Part shown: positions 1 to 10,203 of the stretch, piece after piece
Layout: every line of letters begins with the position of its first letter
How positions within the stretch are numbered: the stretch's first letter is position 1
Assembly (NCBI RefSeq): GCF_003286085.1
Contig: NW_020825329.1
Location: 186,001 to 250,000, forward strand
Length of the DNA: 64,000 bases
Reading direction: 5' to 3'
Source of the DNA: Drosophila persimilis
Taxonomy: Eukaryota; Arthropoda; Insecta; Diptera; Drosophilidae
The notes under the pieces: generated by a model
Told to the model about the DNA's origin: nothing
What the model saw: the letters and a program-made list of their open reading frames with translations, nothing else
Database searches by the model: none
Translations under genes and position numbers: made by a program

Positions 1-225
1 GTGAAGTAAGAGTCCACTGCAATTAGAACCCCCCCTGCACGTCGAGACGAACGGTCCTTTCTAAAAGTTGTGTACCGACCTGCCAAAACCTCGGAACTAA
101 GAATGTCCGGCTTTAACCAGGTTTCAGTAAACACAATAACGTGGGAAGCAAATGCAACACTATCCCGGAAAAAAATGCTGAGCTTACTACGCAAGCCTCT
201 TACATTCTGATAGGTTACTAAAAGA
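1..225 (-). pseudogene. LINE ORF2, N-terminal endonuclease part, runs off window
   Basis: Read on the minus strand from about 225 downward, this encodes the start of an apurinic-type endonuclease of a non-LTR retrotransposon. It has the usual opening (a YQNVRGLRSK-like segment) followed by VFTETWL, the motif around the first catalytic glutamate. It lies just downstream of the LINE ORF1 at 230-1210 in the same orientation, so the two are one element whose 3' part is outside the window. Nearly the same stretch recurs at 56090-56268 and, more diverged, at 38160-38340. The clade (CR1/jockey group) is my inference from the ORF1 type and from the RT pieces of the related copy near 54.3-56.3 kb. Confidence 0.75.
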
Positions 226-229
226 GAAG

Positions 230-1210
230 TTAGTTTTTTGGAAAGGTTGGAGCAAGACGGGAAGTTGAGGAAGAGGAAGTTGAGGTTGAGGGTGTTCTAT
301 TCTTCTTCTTAGCCTTAAACTCCTTCACCACCAAATGCTCCGGCCAAAATTTGGCGGAGCAAATGGTGTCAAATTGAGTTGGGGAGATGCTTATCTTAAA
401 CGAGGCTATCTCCCTGGCATAAGAGAAGTTAAATTTCTCCACCTTTAAACCCACGGCTTTTATTTTGCTTTGAATAAAAGCAATTACATCATTAGATGTG
501 AGGTCAGGGGCCAGCCGTGAAACAAAAACTTGTCGTTTTGGTGGGACTCCCACCAGTGGTTTAGTCACCACAGGTCTAGTACCTGTGGTGGCAATATCCG
601 GAGGTCCGGAACGTCTATTTACTGGTGGGATCGGGATAGACGGGACAACTAGCGAACTTGCGGACACCACGGACACGGACGCTTCAGACGTACTTGGCTG
701 CACATTCTCCGAGGCGATGAATTCGGCTACCGAATCTGCATCGCCAGCAGCTGTCGTTGCCCTTGGAGTGGCAAACGAGATCAACTGCTGCACACTTGGA
801 GTGGTCGGAGTCAGTTTTTCGGCGGCGCACGGCTGAGTGACGGTTGGCAATTGCAGATCCCGCGGAGTGACCTTTTTGCGCCTTGGAGACTCATTCAGCA
901 GTTTTAAACCGCTAAACTGAGCCTCTATGGCTAGGAGCCGATCGTATTGGTTTTTAAAACCAACGGTCAGCTCCTTAAAGCCACTCCGCGTCTGCCTCAT
1001 GAAAGCCACCATGTCTTTCTCCACCGCACGGCATGCCTCGCAACTGTAATGCAAGCCATTACGTTTGGCTATAGCATCACTCACGAGGCCAGAAAATCCA
1101 GCGCATTTTGCGTGCACTACGCTGTCGCAGAGCCAGCAGGGGACATTCGGCTGATCGTGGGTGATCTGCTTCTTACGGCTTTTTATGGCACAGACCACAG
1201 CGTATTCCAT
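230..1210 (-). CDS. LINE ORF1 with PHD-type zinc finger (326 aa)
   Basis: Uninterrupted 326-codon frame starting at the ATG at 1210. Residues about 7-60 have a zinc-finger pattern with CWLC, then HAKC, then a closing CEAC, which resembles a PHD finger. The middle (about 110-230) is Ser/Thr/Pro/Val-rich and low complexity. The C-terminal part (about 225-310) looks like an RNA-binding fold (VFVSRLAPDLTSNDV) and ends in a Lys-rich tail. PHD-bearing ORF1 proteins are known from CR1-type LINEs, including Drosophila ones; they bind element RNA rather than carry enzymatic activity. ORF2 follows at once on the same strand. The intact frame suggests a fairly young copy. The ORF1 C-terminus is also present, degraded, at 38390-38560. 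It is a transposon gene, not a host gene. Confidence 0.8.
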   Translation of the reverse strand: MEYAVVCAIKSRKKQITHDQPNVPCWLCDSVVHAKCAGFSGLVSDAIAKRNGLHYSCEACRAVEKDMVAFMRQTRSGFKELTVGFKNQYDRLLAIEAQFSGLKLLNESPRRKKVTPRDLQLPTVTQPCAAEKLTPTTPSVQQLISFATPRATTAAGDADSVAEFIASENVQPSTSEASVSVVSASSLVVPSIPIPPVNRRSGPPDIATTGTRPVVTKPLVGVPPKRQVFVSRLAPDLTSNDVIAFIQSKIKAVGLKVEKFNFSYAREIASFKISISPTQFDTICSAKFWPEHLVVKEFKAKKKNRTPSTSTSSSSTSRLAPTFPKN

Positions 1211-1560
1211 TTTATTATTTATTTATTTACTATTATTTGCAAAACAAATCGGTATCAGACCAATGTGCCAGACAACGCTCAAAGCGGAATTGGTAAAAAA
1301 AGAGAGCAGAGTGGAGAGCGGTTATAGCGAGAGCCAATAAGCGAGAGAGAAAGAACAGTTATTGAAGTTGAGGTGATAGCGAGAGAGTGATAAAACAACA
1401 AAAGCTACCAGACGAGAGCGGACTGCAATGCAATGTAATGCGTACTCACTCACTGCAACAACACAAACACAAGCACAAGCCGACGCCGAAAAATATAAAG
1501 TTAAATAATGTTTTAACACAAATCAAAAGGCATGCACTCGCGTAAATGAATAGGTTTCCA
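1211..1560 (-). mobile_element. Probable 5' UTR of the LINE at 1-1210
   Basis: About 350 bases upstream of the LINE ORF1 start with no supported gene. On the plus strand the sequence is rich in GAGAG/GCGAG runs (about 1300-1400), followed by short CA-rich steps. Non-LTR elements carry an internal promoter in such a leader, so the element's 5' end probably lies here. I cannot fix the boundary; BEL-type sequence begins soon after 1600. Confidence 0.35.
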
Positions 1561-1695
1561 GATTGTTGTCTGGTTAGAAAGAATAATTAGAATTCAGTTA
1601 GGAAAACACCGGCTGTTTATTCAAAACAAAAGGAAAAAATGCGGAGCGCAAAACAAAAACACGTCTGATCACTACGAATGATAATCGGAAGATGA

Positions 1696-3140
1696 TTGCA
1701 AATTTCAAAACTCATTCGGATCCATGCTCACATTCTCAAGGACAAAAGCATAGCGCGGTCGAAGGGTCAACTTACCGTAATCGACATCAAAAATGGTACG
1801 CATTTGCTCATAAGGGCAATACAGCAGCAACAAATTTCGGAAGAGATAAGGGCCCGCGCCAGCAAACAGGCCCTACCGCCAAAAAGCACGATGGCTTCAC
1901 TGAATCCATTTCTGGATAACTTTGGATTGCTGCGGGTTGGAGGCCGCCTCCAAAATGCCGAATTGAACTACGACGCGAAGCACCCGATCCTGCTTCCTAA
2001 GGGACATCCTGTCACTGTCTCTATTATTATCTTCTTTCACGAAAGGTTTCTCCACGCAGGAGCTCAAGGATTGCTCGGATTGTTTCGGCAAAAATTCTGG
2101 CCTATTGCTGGACGCAAATATGTTGCGGGCATCATTCGCAAATGTGTTAGATGCTTTCGTTTGAAGCCAGTGCTGAGGGAACATATCATGGGACACTTGC
2201 CTGCGGATTGTGTAAGGACTGATCCAGCATTCCGGCGTTGATTTTTGCGGACCCTATTATCACAAGTCGGAAGTCAGAAGCAAGCCTCCTATCAAATGTT
2301 ACATCGCTGTCTTCGTATGCTTTAGCACCAAAGCAACTCATTTGGAAGTCGTTCGGGATCTATCTACAGAATCCTTTCTGGCAGCATTATGGCGTTTTAG
2401 AAGTTTACGTCCCAAACCTCGAGTCATCTGGTCAGACAACGCTACAAATTTTGTAGGAGCTAAAAATGTGCTTTTGGAGCTTCGACAAATGTTCCTCAGC
2501 GATCCTCATACGTCGGCTGTGTCACATCCTCTGCGTTTATAGTGGAATCGATTGGAAATTCATCGCCCCTCGCTCACCTCATTTTGGGGGTTTGTGGGAG
2601 GCAGCAGTTAAAGCAGCTAAATATCATTTTCTTCGCATCATCGGGACCTACATTTTTACTCTTGATGAAATTCAGACCTTGGCTTGTGAAATCTCTGCTT
2701 TGTTAAATTCCCGTCCGCTTTATTACAGAAAGCCCCGATGATCTAGATGTGCTCACGCCAAACCACTTTCTCAATAGAGCCCCGAAAGCTGCATTCGACG
2801 AGCCAGATGTGACGCATCTCCGGGTCAACCTACTTAGTCGATGGCAGCGGCTGTGTCAAATGAAGCAGGCGTTTTGGAGAATCTTCAGGAGCGGAGCAAG
2901 TGTCTATCGTCTGCAAACATCAAGCTAGGAGCGGTCGTCATGATCAAGGAGGAAACGCTGCCAACATTAAGGTGGTCGCTTGGCCGCATTGAGAGCGTCA
3001 TCCCAGGAAAAGATGGAACCATCAGAGTAGCCGTCATCCGCACTCAAAGAGGCATTTTCAAGAGGGCCGTTGGAAAAATAGCGGTTCTGCCCCTTCAGGA
3101 TGGATCTGTTGAAAGCCTTTGCCTTCCAACGGGGGGTGAA
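1696..3140 (+). pseudogene. BEL/Pao LTR retrotransposon, integrase region, frameshifted
   Basis: Plus-strand remnant of the C-terminal half of a BEL/Pao pol. First comes the integrase zinc-binding part (GLLRVGGRLQNA, HERFLHAG, then CVRCFRLK), then the catalytic core in pieces: GVDFCGPYY, the SDNATNF aspartate box, and HFGGLWEAAVK with the expected glutamate. A C-terminal DUF5641-like segment follows (WSLGRIESVIPG ... TQRGIFKRAV). The pieces lie in different frames (changes near 2236, 2340-2460 and 2740-2840), so no functional integrase is made. The end at about 3140 is followed by a G-rich purine tract and a candidate LTR. Protease, RT and RNase H are absent, so this is the 3' part of an element. 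Confidence 0.85.
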
Positions 3141-3500
3141 TGTTCGGCGCAGAACCCAGCCGATTAGCTGCTTGCCAAATAGCACCCAATTCTTGGCCCT
3201 CAGCCGCTTGTTTTGTTTGTTACTTATGTCTATGTCACTCATTTGTTTGTTAAAGCTTTCCGCTTGCTTGCCCTGCTAAACGCTATCTGCCAGCTCGCTC
3301 TTCGCTATCTCCCCTTTGCGTCTGCCTACCGACGTCTGCCGAGGGAAGCTGCGCTTAGCGATCGAAGCGGCAATGTAAAGGGCAGGCAAGCCACACTTGC
3401 AATTTGGATGTCACGCATTAAAGAACATATCGTAAGGTTATTTCTGCGCCGAGTTTTATTTAATTCGAAATAATTATAATTAAAAAACATTATCTCCACA
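3141..3500 (+). repeat. Candidate 3' LTR of the BEL/Pao remnant
   Basis: Directly after the integrase C-terminus there is a purine tract (GGGGGGTGAA, 3131-3140) and then a sequence that opens TGTTCGGCGC and can be closed at ...CTCCACA (3500), giving TG...CA ends and about 360 bp. It includes TTTTATTTAATTCG near 3455, a plausible polyadenylation region. No second LTR is present here to prove the boundaries, so the end is tentative. Confidence 0.4.
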
Positions 3501-4393
3501 TACTGTATACTAAATGCGGATGGTGGCTGGTGCCAGTGTAAATCGGTGTTTCACATCTGACAATAAATCCCACCATTCCCCCGGGAAGTGCTCAGTGGCC
3601 AGAGCCTATTAGCTAAAGCCCATTGTACACAATATATGTCACAACTTTAATTATAACACTGTCACGTCTGTGCCGTTTGACTTCGGTTTTTAGAATATCT
3701 TTATTGAATTTATTCTTATAACTCAGACCGCATAGCTCCGCTGCCGGTTATCAGCATAATCGAGAGGGCAAGAGCCGTATGTACATATGTGTATATATGT
3801 ATATGCTTAGCTTAGCGCATAAGCGGCGATCATATTGCACGCTCACTTGAAATGGTTTTGTTTGTTTACTGCAACAATGTGTTGCTGATATATTTATGGT
3901 TAACCGATGGGTACGATGATCGCTCTTTGCCTGGGCAGATACGTCAGCTTTTACAGTTCATATGCGGCTCATGGTTATACAAGTCTATGATCTAAGAGAC
4001 AGCAATCACAATGCTTTAAATTTATGGTAATTCATCGGCGGCTGGCACGAACAAGCTTAATCTAGCTAAATCCAAAAACCAGCGAAAGGGGATGTTATAT
4101 TGTAATGCGATTTATTTTAAAAGAGTCCGGAAGAAACCTGAATAGTGGACTCCTAAACTGGGAGAACTCTGGAAAGCCTGTAGCATACAACGTACAGGTT
4201 ATAGGAGCTGATGATAACTAAACGGGAGTAGGAAGTACGCGCTGGCTTCGGCTTTTGTCTCTGGTCGGCGGGGTGGGGCATGGAGGATATTTTACTACCC
4301 ATTTAGAGCTCTGCCAAATGGTCGAGATAAGAATTTATATAAAAAAAAATCGCGTACGAGTAGGGGAAGGATACTAGGAAACAGGATACAGGG
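3501..4393. other. No gene seen; short repeat shared with 49725-49870
   Basis: No coding feature is supported here. Bases about 3530-3640 resemble 49735-49870: both contain TTCACATCTG followed by CCCACCATTCCCCCGGGA and AGAGCCTATTAG. The rest is AT-rich with GTATATATGTATATG steps near 3785-3805. The left end of the gypsy LTR may reach into this stretch: a possible TGTTATATTG start lies at about 4092. Confidence 0.4.
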
Positions 4394-5468
4394 GGTCAAA
4401 GGGACAGATCAGCATGGATACGTAAACGAAGAAGATCACCGGTCAGACCTTTGTCGGCTGCGGTATCGCCCATTGGCGAGAACGCGCACCCTACCATGAT
4501 CCTTCAGGGCCACCTCTTAACAGTCAGGATCCCTCCAACAAAGACTGCGGTGGGTCACATCTCCGTCAGACGAGGTTGCATGGTTCCGATATAAGATATT
4601 TAGCCATGGTTCATTTCCAAACTAACTTTATTTAAGCAATCCATAGTTCTTCATTTAAATTCCTATAAAACCTAACTCTAATAGAATTTAGTCCCTAATA
4701 TAAGCCTGCTATTCGATATTGTCTTACATTTATAGGGTATTACTATACAGCATATACTGGGGAAAGAATATCATAGGGGCGAGGTAGGGTATAATGATCT
4801 TAAATCTATAAAAATGATTAGTAGTAGGTATATATAAATGCACGAGCTAGGTTATGTGTTCATCATAGGAACAAGAAAACTTCAAACTTCATTAGGTTAA
4901 CTTGGTCAGTGCCAAAACCAGACAAAAATACTACGTAGATACTAGTGGTGCTAATCCTACGCGGAAAGAACAGAACATTTTTCAACGGGTCGCTGTAGCT
5001 GGGTGGATAATTACCTCAACAGAATTGCAACACTGTTTCGAACAATTTTAGTAAACTGTGGGCGCTCGATTTCCAAATGGTCGAACGGCTGCCCCAGTGT
5101 TGGAAATATATAACTGACGCGTCCACTCAAATTAAATGATTACTTTGAGCCGCACTTGGCACTTGAACTAGGCTTTGACTTTGGCTTGACCTTGGTTTAG
5201 AGAACTGGGTCAGCCCTACAAGACTTCTTTTTCCACTGACGGTCACGAGGAGAAAAAGAAAGAGACTGGGACTACTAAGTACAGCAACCCACGTTTTTTT
5301 TTCACACTTTCTATGGTCTTCTTCTGTTATACAGAATCCAGACACAGCAATATTTAATAAAATATAGTGCACGGCAGAAAAATTGCATATCAAAGCGTTG
5401 CCGCTTGGTCGCAAAACAGCTGTTGATAAGCTTTATCAAAGCTCTAAAGATCTTCAACTCGAATTTTT
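4394..5468 (-). repeat. 3' LTR region of the minus-strand gypsy element
   Basis: About 1.08 kb downstream of the pol stop, nearly identical to 11455-12535, with only scattered single-base differences noticed (e.g. near 4800 and 5043). Its position next to the integrase C-terminus marks it as the 3' LTR, possibly with a short untranslated leader. Several Drosophila gypsy families (Osvaldo, Ulysses) have LTRs of 1 kb or more. The exact ends are uncertain: the shared sequence starts at TCAAAGGGACAGATC, which is not a typical TG/CA border, so either this copy or the other is truncated there. Confidence 0.6.
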
Positions 5469-6881
5469 TTACGGCCTAGTTTTAGGCTGTAATTTTGGGA
5501 GCCGTGGATTATTAAAATACAAGAAGGCACGACAAGCGTCGAATATTACACCCACCCCGCTGAAATCACACTTTGGGGTCTTGCTAACCAAAGCGTGATC
5601 CACACTTGGAGTGCTGGATACGATTTGTTGTTTAATATCTTTTGCGTGATATTTACCAATAAAGCGACCCTGGAAATCTTCCAGCTCGTAGTAGCTGTTC
5701 CCGAGACTTTTCTTAATGCGGGCTTTCCGAAACGTAGGTGCCAGTTTCGCATTAAAGCCTTTCATAAAACTACTCTGGTCAAAATTTCGTCTATAAACTT
5801 CTTGACCCACTTGAAAGTTTACTTCTCGGCTTCGAAGATTATAGATATTTTCGTTGCGAACATGCTGCTGTTTCATTGCTTCTGCAGCGGTCTTGCGAAT
5901 TAGCTCGAAGGAATCGTCGCGATCGAAGACTACAGTTCGGTCCTCCAACATACTGAGGTTTCGTAGGAGTTGATAAGTGGAACCGCCAGTAATCATGTTT
6001 TGGCCAAAAGCAACACGATATGGGCTACTTTTGACGGCTGCATGCACACTGGACCGTAACGCACACGTAATGAAGCTAATCTGCTCATCCCAATTGGATT
6101 GATCGGTCTTAATGTACGCTTTGATAGCAGCGAGTACCGAGCGATTTACCCGCTCTGAGGCATTGGTTTGGGGAGCGTAGGCGGCGGTGTCGAATTTGGT
6201 ATTTTGCTAACAGATCATTGAACTTGTGTGACTTGAATTGAACGCCGTTATCTGACACTATCACTTCCGGGACTCCAAAGCAATGAAACAGGTCTTCCTC
6301 CATGAACCGAGTTATAGCATCCGCAGTAAATTTCTTTACCACTTTTAGGAAAGGAAATTTAGAAAAATGATCGAGTACTACAAAAATGCCTATATTCCCG
6401 GATCGACTTCGGGGGTACGGACCTAAAGTACCGACGTAAAGTTTTTGAAATAGACGAAAGGTCTCCCCTGCTTTGTCCATTGGCGGACGTAGAGGATGAT
6501 TGGGGTGCTTACAACATTTGCACACTTCGCAGTTGTTTATAAACGCTTTTACATCGCCCACTAAATTTGGCCAATAATAGAAGCGTCGAACTCGTTCTAG
6601 CTAAGGGAAGCTAAGGGATGTTCGTGGCCTTGTTTAAGAACTTCTGTCACCAGATCTCTGGGAACCCACAGTTTCCAGCACATGTCGTCACTAATTTGTT
6701 CACCAGTGGCGTGTTCAGCTCGACGATAAAGAAGGTTATCCAATACTTTTACATCAGGTAAACGATCTGGATTAGCTTGAATTTTCGCAATGAGTTCCTG
6801 ATAATCGGTTGACTTAAACGCTTTAGATTGAAGGTCTACTAGACTATCAATGCCAATATACGATAAGTCTTCGGTATGCAC
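5469..6881 (-). pseudogene. Ty3/gypsy integrase, frameshifted
   Basis: Continuation of the gypsy pol. From right to left it holds the tether after RNase H (VHTEDLSYIGIDSLVDLQ, 6881-6597), the zinc-binding CEVCKCC segment, the integrase core with VLDHFSKFPFLKVV and VIVSDNGVQFKSH (6561-6109), and a C-terminal part (6047-5469) with YNLRSREVNFQVGQEVYRR, typical of the integrase C-terminal region. The three pieces are in two different frames, with a shift near 6560-6600 and another near 6050-6110, so it is not functional as it stands. Its last ~80 bases occur again at 12536-12616. Confidence 0.85.
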
Positions 6882-6908
6882 TCGTGATAAGGCATCCGGA
6901 ACGATGTT

Positions 6909-8783
6909 CTAACTACCCTTTCTATGGCAAATCTTAAAGGTGAAGCCCTGCAGTTTCAGTGCCCATCGAGCTAGTCTCGAGTTTAGGTCTGTCTGTGACA
7001 TCAGCCATTTTAATGAGGCATGATCGGTAATAATGGAAAACTGATGCCCTTCTACATACGCCCTAAATTTCTTGACGCACATGACCGCTGCCAAACACTC
7101 TTTTTCGGTTACGGAATAATTACGTTGACATTGGTTCAATTTGCGTGACATAAAAGCGAGGGGTACCTCGTTGCCATCTTCATCTGATTGCATCAGGACA
7201 CCACCCACTCCTGTGTGACTCGCATCACAATGGATTGAAAAAGGAATGGTAAAATCGGGACTGTGCAACACAGGAGCGTTACACATCTGTGATTTTAAGG
7301 AATCGAACGCGTTCTGTGCTTCATCGGTCCATTCAAATTTTCGCTTGCTCTTAAGTGTATCTGAGATTGGCGCTGCGATACCCGCATAATTTTTTATGAA
7401 TTTGTGGTACCAACCAGTGAGACCTAAGAACCTGCGGACTTGTTTCACGGATCGGGGGACCGGAAACTCTTGAATCGCTTGGACCTTCTCAACATCTGTC
7501 TGGATCGTTCCGTTGCCTATAATATGGCCTAGGTATTTGATCTCCTTTAGGCAAAATTTGGACTTCTCCACGTTTATGGTCAGACCAGCTTCGCGTAATC
7601 GGGCAGACAGGACATAGAGAACTTGAATATGCTGCTCAAAGGATTCAGAGATCACCAACAAATCGTCTAGATAAATAAATATCTCATTTCGTAGAGATGG
7701 CGGTATCACTTTATCCATCAACTTGGACATCGTTTGGGGTGCATTACACAACCCAAAGGGCATGACCGTGTACTGATACAACGGGCGCCCTGGGATGGTA
7801 AACGCCGTTTTTTCACGAGCGCTTACTTCCAGCGGAATTTGCCAATAGGCATCCTTCAAATCGATGCTTGAAATGAACTCAGCTCGAGGAAGCCGACTGA
7901 GAATGCCATCGATCAATGGCATGGGATAAGCGTTCTTAACAGTGACTTCGTTCAGTTTCCGTCTGTCGATGCATAATCGCACCTTTCCCGGTTTACGAAC
8001 GAGGACCACGGGTGACGACCCTGCGCTATCTGATTCTTCGATTACTCCAAGAGCTAACATTCGGTCTACCTCTACGTACATTAGCTTTTCAACGGCTGGA
8101 GACACAGCATAATGTCGTTGCTTTATTGCCTTTGCGCTGCCCACTTCAATATCGTGCGACAACCAGCCCGTTTTTCCCAGACCTTGCTTCGCAAAGGAGG
8201 GAAACAAGTTGACCGTCTCTGCTAACTGAGCTTGCTGATGCTTCGACAAGCACACATGTAGCGTACTATCAAATGCTAAGCTTGACACCTCTGGACTGGA
8301 TGATTTATTGACTAGAAAAGCAGGTAACAAATTAAACCGAGACCAAAAGTCTATGCCTAGATATAGGTCTTGCGCCAAGGATGGGACTACAAACAATTTC
8401 AATACTTTCTTCTGGCCTTGAAAACCCACTTCGGTGGTGACCTTGCCAATTATTGGCTGGCTCTGCCCATCCGCCGTCCGTACTGCTGCTCTCACAGGCT
8501 TGATCGGGTTCGGATTCTGAACCAGGTCGGCCGCAAACTTCCCACCTATGCAACTTATGGATGCGCCGGTATCCATCAGTCCACTGAGCGTCCTTCCCAG
8601 TACGGTGACTTCCGCATAGGGTCGCCAGTCCTTGGACGTATTAACGACTGAGCGCTCGTTTTTGACAGTTTGCCGATATTGGAGCAATCGCTTTCGAGAT
8701 CGAGTCGGTAGTTGAATTCTTTCCCTACTTGGGGTTAAAATACAAAATACAGCGCTGCCCATAGGCTTAGCAACTGCTTGCAA
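6909..8783 (-). CDS. Ty3/gypsy pol: protease, reverse transcriptase, RNase H (624 aa)
   Basis: A 624-codon frame with an aspartic protease (GLMDTGAS, about residues 69-76), reverse transcriptase (PVVLVRKPGKVRLCIDRRKL; SSIDLKDAYWQIPL; FIYLDDLLVIS with the catalytic YLDD) and RNase H (IHCDASHTGVGGVL; FSIITDHASLKWL). All key catalytic residues of these three domains are visible. The frame ends at a TAG just after HRKGS, where related elements read on into the integrase tether; the frame continues open after it, so this looks like a single nonsense change. It copied element RNA into DNA in virus-like particles. Gag lies upstream at 9016-9807. No env frame is seen. Confidence 0.9.
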   Translation of the reverse strand: MQAVAKPMGSAVFCILTPSRERIQLPTRSRKRLLQYRQTVKNERSVVNTSKDWRPYAEVTVLGRTLSGLMDTGASISCIGGKFAADLVQNPNPIKPVRAAVRTADGQSQPIIGKVTTEVGFQGQKKVLKLFVVPSLAQDLYLGIDFWSRFNLLPAFLVNKSSSPEVSSLAFDSTLHVCLSKHQQAQLAETVNLFPSFAKQGLGKTGWLSHDIEVGSAKAIKQRHYAVSPAVEKLMYVEVDRMLALGVIEESDSAGSSPVVLVRKPGKVRLCIDRRKLNEVTVKNAYPMPLIDGILSRLPRAEFISSIDLKDAYWQIPLEVSAREKTAFTIPGRPLYQYTVMPFGLCNAPQTMSKLMDKVIPPSLRNEIFIYLDDLLVISESFEQHIQVLYVLSARLREAGLTINVEKSKFCLKEIKYLGHIIGNGTIQTDVEKVQAIQEFPVPRSVKQVRRFLGLTGWYHKFIKNYAGIAAPISDTLKSKRKFEWTDEAQNAFDSLKSQMCNAPVLHSPDFTIPFSIHCDASHTGVGGVLMQSDEDGNEVPLAFMSRKLNQCQRNYSVTEKECLAAVMCVKKFRAYVEGHQFSIITDHASLKWLMSQTDLNSRLARWALKLQGFTFKICHRKGS

Positions 8784-9015
8784 AAGCGTTCGCGAGTACG
8801 CACTATGTTGCGCAATTGTGCTACTGGCAGAATGGGAATGTATAAAATTTCATGTTGGATATCGGCCAACAGATTCGACTTTAGCACTTCCAACAGCGAC
8901 ATTTCGGACATGGGGTTCGGGCATCACGGAGGGTACGCTTTTATGGTAACGCCAAAGCCACTCGCTAGCACTGGCTTCAAATAAATAAATGGCGTTTCTG
9001 GCCACTAGGTCGAGA

Positions 9016-9807
9016 TTACCCTCTAAGTTCTGTTTGGTTAACGCTTCTATCCGATATATGAAATCTTCCACCGATATGGACGAATTTCCAGAAAACCGGT
9101 CGTAGTCCCGCTATCTGTTGGGGTCTCCATGGGGTTACCGAGACAGCAGAATCATTAGCCTGATTTATCGGGGCACCTCCGAACTCTCGAGTTGGTATTT
9201 GGAACAACTGTTCGAAGGTTTGGTTTTCTCCACTAGGCTGTGAAGATCCAGCAGCTTGGTCATTCGGTGGCTGTACCGTTGGACTTGCCAAACGTTGAAA
9301 TCCTATTTCCATAGTCTGAGTCATTTCAGTCATGGCTTGAGACAACAACTCGATATGACCCATAGCGTCCGTCAACGCCTGTGCCATTTGAGCCAAGCCT
9401 GGGCTTGCTTCATTCGCTGGCTCGCTACTCGGAACTGGCATGATTGGTACACCGACTTCAGTTGGACCAACAGAAGGTGAATTTTCAGTATTCGCAGCTG
9501 GAGCTGCTGTCACACGCTATGATCTGGTTCTCATTAGAAGCTTAGAAGACTCTACATTCGAGGCGGACGCCTGCGCTACGGCTAATTCCTCCGCTAAGCT
9601 AGGGCCGGATGATTGTAGGGGCTTGTTGCACGCCGGGCACACGGTCTTTTCACCTCTTCTCGTATTAAAACAAACTAAATGAAATACGTGGTTACAACTT
9701 GTTCTTAAAAGCTGTGTCCGATATTCTACCTGTCTTACACAAATACAGCAGATAATATCGGAATGGTCGTTTGGATCAATATCGTCACAACTCCAATTTA
9801 ATGACAT
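9016..9807 (-). pseudogene. Gypsy gag with N-terminal RING-type finger, one in-frame stop
   Basis: Two stretches in one frame. 9807-9517 begins with an ATG and carries a cysteine/histidine array: ICCIC, then SCNHVFHLVCF, then CPAC. The spacing fits a RING-H2-like finger. After a TAG near 9518 the frame continues (9513-9016) with a Pro/Ser/Gln-rich segment and a helix-prone stretch (QMAQALTDAMGHIELL), ending in a shift; the following frame (9071-8850: MEDFIYRIEAL ... WLWRYHKSV) looks like the capsid part. The position before pol marks it as gag. A RING at the gag N-terminus is not usual for gypsy elements. It could alternatively be a fused separate ORF. Confidence 0.65.
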
Positions 9808-10203
9808 CCTATCATAATTTTACTAATATATGATTTTCTGTTCTACTCTGGATTATTAACTTTTAACGATCGATATATCTACTCTGTATCCACAAAATTC
9901 GGAAACCATGCACCCTTCGTCTAATAGGAATGTGTCCCCCACTGACTCTGGTGATATTATTAACGATCGACAATCATTACAATGAGTCATCGGATGAACA
10001 GGGACCGTTCGGTAGTTCTACACAACTGACGGATATCCGAGCAATCCGAAACCCTGACAAACCGATGTCCCTCTCCTTATACTGTAGGTCGCAAAAACAC
10101 AAAAAAGTTCTTGATCGCGGACCACCAAATTGTCCAGAACCACAGTACAGCAGAGCCATTCCACCTACGTCTGTAAAACACAAACAAAAACGGAACAACA
10201 ATA
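9808..10203. other. Upstream leader of the gypsy element, no gene
   Basis: Nearly 400 bases between the gag start and the DINE-1-like element. No supported coding frame; AT-rich near 9830-9880. In the minus-strand element this is where a 5' leader, primer-binding site and 5' LTR should be, but I cannot recognise an LTR here. The DINE-1-like insertion at 10204 may have separated or replaced it. Confidence 0.35.

Noticed and set aside
498..836. 112-aa plus-strand frame
   Set aside because: Shadow of the LINE ORF1 on the opposite strand.
5595..5903. 102-aa plus-strand frame
   Set aside because: Antisense of the gypsy integrase C-terminus.
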